6,468 bases of DNA, from the NCBI GenBank assembly GCA_903819815.1, contig CAIJFC010000315.1, positions 1 through 6,468 of the forward strand. Direction: 5' to 3'. The notes under the pieces were generated by a model. The model ran no database searches. It had not been told where the DNA came from and worked only from the letters and a program-made list of their open reading frames with translations. Positions 1 through 4,111 of this stretch are shown piece by piece; position 1 is the stretch's first letter; each line of letters starts with the position of its first letter. The translations under genes and the position numbers were made by a program. Origin of the DNA: an uncultured Bacteroidota bacterium. GTDB taxonomy: Bacteria; Bacteroidota; Bacteroidia; Flavobacteriales; Flavobacteriaceae.

Positions 1-357
1 AGTTTTAGAATTGTATTCATCTAGAAAAATGATGTTATTGGTTCCTTTTTCGGTGAACATTTCCAAATGGGTTTGCATGGCTAATCCCATAACAGGTTGT
101 CCAACACTAAAATCACTTGTTTTTTCTTTATTCAAATTGCTTAAAGAATATGAATTTGACACTACTGTTCTATTAAATAGTTTATCGTTATAAATAGAAT
201 TTGTTTGATAAAATTTAGCATCAACGGTGTTATTAATTCTTGCATCTGTTTCTTTTAATGATGGCGATGCCGCTCCCCAAGTGAATGTTTGAGCGCTTGT
301 TTTTGAAATTGTCATGCAAATGAATGCTGTCAAGATAATTTTTGTTGCTAGTTTCAT
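1..357 (-). CDS. Exported protein of unknown function, N-terminal 119 residues only
   Basis: The frame is open from an ATG at 355-357 (minus strand) to the window edge, so the C-terminus is missing. The protein begins MKLATKIILTAFICMTISK, a basic start followed by a hydrophobic stretch, then TSAQTF. This is a typical signal peptide with likely cleavage after Ala22, leaving Gln23 as the new N-terminus, a common arrangement in Bacteroidota. No lipobox Cys follows the hydrophobic core in the right place, so a soluble periplasmic or secreted/outer-membrane protein is more likely than a lipoprotein. The visible mature part (for example WGAASPSLKE and FSVGQPVMGLAMQTH) matches no family I recognise, and no function is proposed. 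The ATG lies 8 bp after the lysS stop with no room for its own promoter, so it is probably transcribed with lysS. Whether it carries a type IX secretion C-terminal domain cannot be seen here. The gene is fairly certain; its role is unknown. Confidence 0.8.
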   Translation of the reverse strand, partial: MKLATKIILTAFICMTISKTSAQTFTWGAASPSLKETDARINNTVDAKFYQTNSIYNDKLFNRTVVSNSYSLSNLNKEKTSDFSVGQPVMGLAMQTHLEMFTEKGTNNIIFLDEYNSKT

Positions 358-365
358 GGTTTTTT

Positions 366-2075
366 TTAGTTAGTTAATTCTACTATTTTACTATCTCCAA
401 CTAAGGAAACTTTTATTAATCCATGTTTGGAAAGACTTTTCATGGCAGCGTCCCATTTTTTCCCGCTTAAATCTGATTTTACTTTCAAAACTCCTAAATC
501 AATTTTGTTACCATTGGATTTTAAAAAGTCAATTATTAATTTTTCTTCTTCTAAAAGTTCAATTTGAACTTGTTTTTTCTCAGGACGCATTTGAGGGAAG
601 AACAGTACTTCTTGAATAGAGGAATTATTCGTTAAAAACATCATCAATCGATCCATTCCAATTCCTAATCCAGAGGTTGGAGGCATTCCGTATTCCAGGG
701 CACGAAGGAAATCTTCATCAATAAATTCGGTAGCTTCATCGTCTCCTTTTTCGGCTAATTTCAATTGTTGTTCAAAACGTTCTCTTTGGTCAATTGGGTC
801 GTTCAATTCAGAATAAGCATTCGCCACTTCCTTACCACAAACCATCAATTCAAAACGTTCCGTCAATTCAGGATTGTCACGGTGTGCTTTACAAAGCGGC
901 GACATTTCTTTTGGATAATCAGTAATAAATGTTGGTTGAATATAATTTCCTTCGCATTTAGCGCCAAAAATCTCATCAATTAATTTTCCTTTACCCATGG
1001 TGGAATTCACATCAATTCCCATTCCTCTTGCCGCTTCAAATAATGCCGCTTCTGATTTCCCAGAAATATCAAAACCGGTAAAATGCTTGATAGAATCGGT
1101 CATGGTTACTCTTGCGTAAGGCGCTTTAAAGTTCACGATATGTTCTCCAAAAGTAGCTTCCGAAGTTCCATTTACAGTAACAGCGCAGTGTTCCAATAAA
1201 TTTTCGGTGAATTTCATCATCCAATTGTAGTCTTTGTAGGCCACATATATTTCCATTGCGGTAAATTCAGGATTGTGCGTTCTATCCATACCTTCATTTC
1301 TAAAGTTTTTCGAAAACTCATAAACCCCTTCAAAACCACCCACAATCAATCTTTTTAAATACAATTCATTTGCAATTCTCATGTACAATGGAATGTCCAA
1401 CGAATTGTGGTGCGTCATAAACGGACGAGCAGCAGCACCACCTGGAATTGGTTGTAAAACAGGAGTTTCAACTTCCAAATACCCTTGCTCATTAAAAAAC
1501 GAACGCATCGCATTGAACAATTTTGTTCTTTTTACAAATGTTTCTTTCACGTGGTCGTTCACCGTTAAATCTACATAACGACGACGGTATCTTTGCTCAG
1601 GATCTGCAAAAGCATCGTGCATTTTTCCGTCAGCATCTGTTTTTACCACAGGAAGCGGTTTTAAAGCTTTAGATAAAACTGATAGACCATAAACATGAAT
1701 AGAAATTTCGCCAACTTGAGTCTTAAAAACCGTACCTTTTATTCCAATAAAGTCGCCAATATCCAATAGTTTTTTGAAAACTACATTGTACATTGTTTTT
1801 TCATCATCGTTAGAAATATCGTCTCTAGAAATGTAAATTTGAATTCGACCTTCAGAATCCTTAAGTTCAGCAAATGATGCCTTTCCCATGATTCTCTTTC
1901 CCATTAATCGACCTGCTAAAACGACTTCTTTACCTTCAAATTTTTCGAAATTTGCTAAAATTTCATTTGAAAAAGCGGTTGTAACAAATTCGTCAGCAGG
2001 ATAAGGGTTTATTCCCAAATTGCGTAATTCTTGAAGTGCTTCTCTACGAAGTATTTCTTGCTCGGATAATGCCAT
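366..2075 (-). CDS. lysS: Lysyl-tRNA synthetase, class II
   Basis: This cytoplasmic enzyme attaches lysine to tRNA-Lys using ATP. The 569-residue protein has the full class II layout. An N-terminal OB-fold anticodon-binding domain spans about residues 50-135. Motif 1 lies around 197-208 (GYLEVETPVLQP). Motif 2 is FRNEGMDRTHNPEF from 258, with the ATP-contacting Arg259. Motif 3 is GLGIGMDRLMMF at 469-480, with Arg476. The catalytic core ends near FFPQMRPEKK at about 492-501, where the E. coli enzyme (about 505 residues) stops. Here a further 65-70 residues follow, rich in Lys and Glu and looking like a small helix-rich or winged-helix domain; I believe many Bacteroidota LysRS proteins carry such a tail. 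The start MALSEQEILRREALQ is the normal family N-terminus, and a good promoter lies just upstream. The gene is divergent from lipB, and an exported-protein gene follows 8 bp after its stop. Confidence 0.98.
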   Translation of the reverse strand: MALSEQEILRREALQELRNLGINPYPADEFVTTAFSNEILANFEKFEGKEVVLAGRLMGKRIMGKASFAELKDSEGRIQIYISRDDISNDDEKTMYNVVFKKLLDIGDFIGIKGTVFKTQVGEISIHVYGLSVLSKALKPLPVVKTDADGKMHDAFADPEQRYRRRYVDLTVNDHVKETFVKRTKLFNAMRSFFNEQGYLEVETPVLQPIPGGAAARPFMTHHNSLDIPLYMRIANELYLKRLIVGGFEGVYEFSKNFRNEGMDRTHNPEFTAMEIYVAYKDYNWMMKFTENLLEHCAVTVNGTSEATFGEHIVNFKAPYARVTMTDSIKHFTGFDISGKSEAALFEAARGMGIDVNSTMGKGKLIDEIFGAKCEGNYIQPTFITDYPKEMSPLCKAHRDNPELTERFELMVCGKEVANAYSELNDPIDQRERFEQQLKLAEKGDDEATEFIDEDFLRALEYGMPPTSGLGIGMDRLMMFLTNNSSIQEVLFFPQMRPEKKQVQIELLEEEKLIIDFLKSNGNKIDLGVLKVKSDLSGKKWDAAMKSLSKHGLIKVSLVGDSKIVELTN

Positions 2076-2096
2076 TGTGATCTGTTTTTAAGAATG

Positions 2097-2126
2097 CAAA
2101 GATAGTTAAATTTGAAAATGTGGCAA
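2097..2126 (-). promoter_or_regulatory. Promoter of lysS
   Basis: On the minus strand, TTG (complement of 2124-2126) is followed after 19 bp by TATCTTTG (complement of 2097-2104). This matches the Bacteroidota primary sigma-factor consensus TTG-N17-23-TAnnTTTG. Transcription would start near 2090 and give a leader of about 15 nt before the ATG at 2075. There is no Shine-Dalgarno sequence in the leader, as is usual in this phylum. Confidence 0.75.
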
Positions 2127-2142
2127 TTTGAAAATTTGAAAA
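2109..2142. repeat. Short direct repeats AATTTGAAAA
   Basis: The 10-mer AATTTGAAAA occurs at 2109-2118, 2125-2134 and 2133-2142, the last two overlapping by two bases, and a partial AATTTG follows at 2145-2150. The cluster lies between the divergent lysS and lipB starts and overlaps the lysS -33 element at 2124-2126. It may be a low-complexity intergenic element of the kind I recall in flavobacterial genomes, or a binding site for a regulator. The sequence shows only the repetition. Confidence 0.6.
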
Positions 2143-2177
2143 TTAATTTGACTTTTCATTTAAAGTAATTTCATATT

Positions 2178-2193
2178 TAACTTTGTAACTTTG
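2178..2193 (+). promoter_or_regulatory. Tandem -7 boxes of the lipB promoter
   Basis: TAACTTTG occurs twice back to back, at 2178-2185 and 2186-2193. Both copies fit the Bacteroidota -7 consensus TAnnTTTG. The second is followed by CG and would start transcription near 2199, about 12 nt before the lipB ATG; the first would start about 8 bp earlier. No TTG sits at the ideal -33 distance; the nearest (2148-2150) is 27 bp from the first box. The -7 assignment is good, but the -33 element is weak or absent. Confidence 0.6.
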
Positions 2194-2210
2194 CGCCACA
2201 AATAATTGCA

Positions 2211-2909
2211 ATGAACAAAAACATCCAATTTCAAGATCTCGGTTTAAAAGATTACAAAGCCACTTGGGAATACCAGGAGGAATTGTTCAAGGGAATCGTG
2301 GATTTAAAAATCAAAAATAGGAGAGAGGAAACCAATTTGCAAACGCCAAATTATTTTTTATTTGTAGAACATCCTCATGTTTATACTTTGGGAAAAAGCG
2401 GTGATTTAGAGAATTTGCTTTTATCCGAAAAACAATTGGAAATAAAAGGAGCAACTTTTTACAAAATTAATCGTGGTGGCGATATTACCTATCACGGACC
2501 TGGGCAAATTGTAGGTTATCCTATATTAGATTTAGATAATTTTTTTACCGATATTCATAAGTATTTGCGCTTTTTGGAAGAAGTTATTATTCTCACTTTA
2601 GCTGATTATAATGTAAAAGGTGCAAGAAGCGATGGCGAAACAGGAGTTTGGTTGGATGTCGGAACTCCATTTGCAAGAAAAATTTGTGCTTTGGGAGTTC
2701 GCGCTTCACGTTGGGTAACCATGCACGGATTTGCATTAAATGTAAATTCCGATTTGGGCTATTTTGATAATATTATTCCATGTGGAATTAAGGGAAAAGC
2801 GGTAACTTCTTTAAATGTAGAATTGGGTGTTGAAAAAGTAAACGAACAAGAAGTGAAAGATAGAATTTTGAAACACTTTTCGGAGTTGTTTGAAAGTAAA
2901 TTTTTTTAA
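2211..2909 (+). CDS. lipB: Octanoyl-[ACP]:protein N-octanoyltransferase (lipoate biosynthesis)
   Basis: LipB moves the octanoyl group from acyl carrier protein to lysines of lipoyl domains (pyruvate and 2-oxoglutarate dehydrogenase E2, glycine cleavage H protein). LipA then inserts sulfur to form lipoate. The 232-residue protein has the family signatures: FVEHPHVYTLGKSG at 51-64, the RGGDITYHGPGQ acyl-binding loop at 88-99, ARKICALGVR containing the catalytic Lys157, MHGFALNVN at 171-179, and PCGIKGKAVTS containing the catalytic Cys191. The Lys-Cys spacing of 34 residues equals that of the known Lys/Cys dyad in the M. tuberculosis enzyme (K142/C176). The start MNKNIQFQDLGL is the usual family N-terminus. 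The cytoplasmic product is full length and intact. Its neighbours lysS (divergent) and rnhB (convergent) are functionally unrelated. The stop is followed within about 10 bp by an intergenic repeat array, and I see no GC-rich hairpin terminator. Confidence 0.97.
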   Translation: MNKNIQFQDLGLKDYKATWEYQEELFKGIVDLKIKNRREETNLQTPNYFLFVEHPHVYTLGKSGDLENLLLSEKQLEIKGATFYKINRGGDITYHGPGQIVGYPILDLDNFFTDIHKYLRFLEEVIILTLADYNVKGARSDGETGVWLDVGTPFARKICALGVRASRWVTMHGFALNVNSDLGYFDNIIPCGIKGKAVTSLNVELGVEKVNEQEVKDRILKHFSELFESKFF

Positions 2910-2944
2910 GGAGCAATTTAACCACAAAAGGCACAAAGTTTTTA

Positions 2945-3032
2945 AGCCACGAATTATACTAATTAGCACATATTTTTAAAATCTATTATCTCTGCGTCTT
3001 TTAGTCTATTATCTTTTTTAAACCGCAAAGTT
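2945..3032. repeat. 88-bp repeat, copy 1
   Basis: This stretch starts AGCCACGAATTATACTAATT and ends CCGCAAAGTT. Base-by-base comparison with 3071-3158 shows one difference in 88: T at 2957 against C at 3083. Such identity in non-coding DNA points to a recent duplication or to ongoing gene conversion. Confidence 0.9.
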
Positions 3033-3059
3033 CGCAATGGATTTTCGCAAAGTTCGCAA
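3024..3059. repeat. 22-bp duplication CGCAAAGTTCGCAA
   Basis: CGCAAAGTTCGCAA occurs at 3024-3037 and again at 3046-3059, separated by TGGATTTT. The period is 22 bp. The corresponding position after 88-bp copy 2 has only one, altered version (CGCAAAGTTTGTAA). The extra copy explains why the first array unit is 126 bp and the second 101 bp. Confidence 0.85.
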
Positions 3060-3070
3060 GGATTTTTTTT

Positions 3071-3158
3071 AGCCACGAATTACACTAATTAGCACATATT
3101 TTTAAAATCTATTATCTCTGCGTCTTTTAGTCTATTATCTTTTTTAAACCGCAAAGTT
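3071..3158. repeat. 88-bp repeat, copy 2
   Basis: This is the second copy of the 88-bp segment, identical to 2945-3032 except for one base (C at 3083). It is followed by TTGTAAAGTTTTTT and then directly by the third, shortened copy at 3172. Confidence 0.9.
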
Positions 3159-3171
3159 TGTAAAGTTTTTT

Positions 3172-3195
3172 AGCCACGAATTACACTAATTAGCA
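3172..3195. repeat. Partial third copy of the 88-bp repeat
   Basis: The first 24 bases of the unit (AGCCACGAATTACACTAATT plus AGCA) are identical to copy 2. Beyond 3195 the sequence diverges (TAAATTTTAAAAGTA) and passes into the 15-bp repeats. Confidence 0.85.
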
Positions 3196-3206
3196 TAAAT
3201 TTTAAA

Positions 3207-3251
3207 AGTATATTATCTTTTAGTCTATTATCTTTTAGTCCATTATCTCTT
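3207..3251. repeat. 15-bp tandem repeat AGTCTATTATCTTTT
   Basis: There are three consecutive 15-bp units: AGTATATTATCTTTT (3207-3221), AGTCTATTATCTTTT (3222-3236) and AGTCCATTATCTCTT (3237-3251). A broken fourth unit, AGTCTCTTC, follows, then ATCTATTATCTATTATCTTT at 3261-3280, which lies in the 3' end of rnhB. The same words occur singly inside both 88-bp copies. The layout suggests local expansion by slippage. Confidence 0.85.
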
Positions 3252-3265
3252 AGTCTCTTCATCTA

Positions 3266-3913
3266 TTATCTATTATCTTTTAATAACCGAAACGTCATTC
3301 TATGGTATTTAGTAACTCCATATTTCAATATCGCCGCTCGGTGTTCTTTGGTTGGGTAGCCTTTATTTTGTTTCCAATTGTACATTGGAAATTCTTCGTG
3401 AATTAAATCCATGTAATCATCGCGGTAGGTTTTTGCTACTACTGATGCAGCCGCAATACTCATGTATTTTGAATCTCCTTTTATAATGGAGGTGCTTGGA
3501 ATTGATTTTATTAATTCAAGTTCTTCGTTGGTGAATATTTTACCTATTGAATTAGAATGACTTCCTTTTGAAATTAATGGCCGGTTTCCGTCAACTATAA
3601 TATGTTGGGGAATTATATTTAATTTTAATATAGTTTCTTGCATTGCTTTTAAAGAAGCATTTAAAATATTTATTTCATCAATTATTAATGGTTCAATGTG
3701 GGTAACCGAAAAAGATACCGCTTCACTTATAATTATCGGACGCAAAGCAAATCTATTTTTTTCTGAAAGTAATTTTGAATCAGTAAGTAAATCATTTGAA
3801 AAATTTTCAGTAAGTATAACAGCAGCAGCAGTAACGGGTCCTGCAATACATCCTCTACCGGCCTCATCGGTTCCAGCTTCAATACAATTCTCTAAAAAAT
3901 AACTTGTTAACAT
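3266..3913 (-). CDS. rnhB: Ribonuclease HII
   Basis: RNase HII cuts the RNA strand of RNA/DNA hybrids and removes single ribonucleotides misincorporated into DNA. The 215-residue protein shows the active site: Asp16 and Glu17 in GTDEAGRGCIAGPV, Asp108 in IIVDGNR, and Asp147 in IIKGDSKY. These align with D16, E17, D108 and D126 of the E. coli enzyme. The motifs SIAAASVVAKTYRDDYM, NKGYPTKEHR and KYHRMTFRLL follow. The Asp108-Asp147 spacing is 39 residues against 18 in E. coli, an insertion of about 20 residues (roughly 111-132, including SKGSHSNSIGKIFTNEE). The protein ends abruptly after FRLL with KDNR, and these codons and the stop coincide with the adjoining intergenic repeat words. All catalytic residues are present, so it is probably active. 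The gene is convergent with lipB and divergent from the SusC-like gene. Confidence 0.96.
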   Translation of the reverse strand: MLTSYFLENCIEAGTDEAGRGCIAGPVTAAAVILTENFSNDLLTDSKLLSEKNRFALRPIIISEAVSFSVTHIEPLIIDEINILNASLKAMQETILKLNIIPQHIIVDGNRPLISKGSHSNSIGKIFTNEELELIKSIPSTSIIKGDSKYMSIAAASVVAKTYRDDYMDLIHEEFPMYNWKQNKGYPTKEHRAAILKYGVTKYHRMTFRLLKDNR

Positions 3914-3938
3914 TAAATTAATATTGAATATTTCACCG

Positions 3939-3946
3939 CAAAACTA
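3939..3946 (-). promoter_or_regulatory. Candidate -7 box of rnhB
   Basis: The minus strand reads TAGTTTTG followed by CG, matching TAnnTTTG. Transcription would start near 3932, about 18 nt upstream of the rnhB ATG. I find no TTG at the expected -33 distance, so only the -7 part is supported. The leader has no Shine-Dalgarno sequence. Confidence 0.5.
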
Positions 3947-3965
3947 GGAAATTTGTTGGTTAATT

Positions 3966-4022
3966 GTTAAGTTTTAATCCAATGAATCATTAATAATTCA
4001 TCCTATTGGATAAAACTTTAAC
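3966..4022. repeat. 57-bp imperfect inverted repeat
   Basis: The left arm GTTAAGTTTTAATCCAAT (from 3966) is mirrored by the right arm ATTGGATAAAACTTTAAC (4005-4022). The match is perfect apart from one extra A on each arm at different places. Inside, ATGAAT (3982-3987) can also pair with ATTCAT (3996-4001), so the whole could fold into a long hairpin. It sits between the divergent rnhB and SusC-like genes, upstream of both candidate promoters. It could be an operator, a small palindromic element, or structure-forming DNA. It is not placed to terminate either gene. Confidence 0.75.
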
Positions 4023-4051
4023 ATCTTAAAGTTTATTTTTTTTTAATAAAG

Positions 4052-4083
4052 TTTGGTTAATTAAGAAATTATTAAGAAGTTTG
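4052..4083 (+). promoter_or_regulatory. Candidate promoter of the SusC-like gene
   Basis: TTTG at 4052-4055 is followed after 20 bp by GAAGTTTG at 4076-4083, then CGC. The spacing and the TTTG half of the -7 box fit the Bacteroidota consensus, but the box begins GA instead of TA. Transcription would start near 4089, leaving a leader of about 23 nt before the ATG at 4112. The leader is AT-rich (CAAATAAAAATAAT) with no Shine-Dalgarno sequence. Confidence 0.4.
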
Positions 4084-4111
4084 CGCAATAACTAACTCAA
4101 ATAAAAATAAT

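Larger units (their letters stand above)
2920..3286. repeat. Composite tandem repeat array between lipB and rnhB
   Basis: Almost the whole lipB-rnhB gap is built from three modules used repeatedly. Module A is AACC(A/G)CAAAG followed by CAAAGTTTTT, at 2920-2943, about 3022-3068 (expanded) and about 3147-3170. Module B is agccacgaattacactaatt plus agca, starting at 2945, 3071 and 3172. Module C is TCTATTATCT and variants with (T)CTTTTAGT. The order is A-B-C-A-A-B-C-A-B-C(expanded). B-to-B spacing is 126 and then 101 bp. I see no open reading frame or RNA gene in it. I recall very similar module A and B strings in intergenic regions of other Flavobacterium genomes, so this is probably a dispersed intergenic repeat family that expanded here. 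The array runs into the 3' end of rnhB. Confidence 0.85.

Noticed and set aside
11..193. Plus-strand reading frame of 60 codons at the window start
   Set aside because: It is antisense to the signal-peptide protein gene, whose frame is better supported by its signal sequence and its position after lysS.
765..983. Plus-strand reading frame of 72 codons
   Set aside because: It lies entirely within lysS on the opposite strand and shows no recognisable protein features; it is a shadow of the real gene.
1381..1578. Plus-strand reading frame of 65 codons
   Set aside because: It is antisense to the conserved LysRS motif 1/2 region and has no start context or known motif.
2910..2950. Intrinsic terminator after lipB
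   Set aside because: There are T-runs (such as GTTTTT at 2939-2943) but no GC-containing hairpin before them, so no terminator is claimed.
2920..3286. CRISPR-like array between lipB and rnhB
   Set aside because: The repeated segments are long (88 bp) and unequally spaced (126 and 101 bp), the intervening DNA is itself repeated instead of unique, and no cas genes are present.
3696..3902. Plus-strand reading frame of 68 codons
   Set aside because: It is antisense to the N-terminal catalytic region of rnhB and has no independent support.
3966..4022. Inverted repeat as a transcription terminator
   Set aside because: Both flanking genes start, not end, at this intergenic region, and the stem is AT-rich, so termination of either gene is unlikely.
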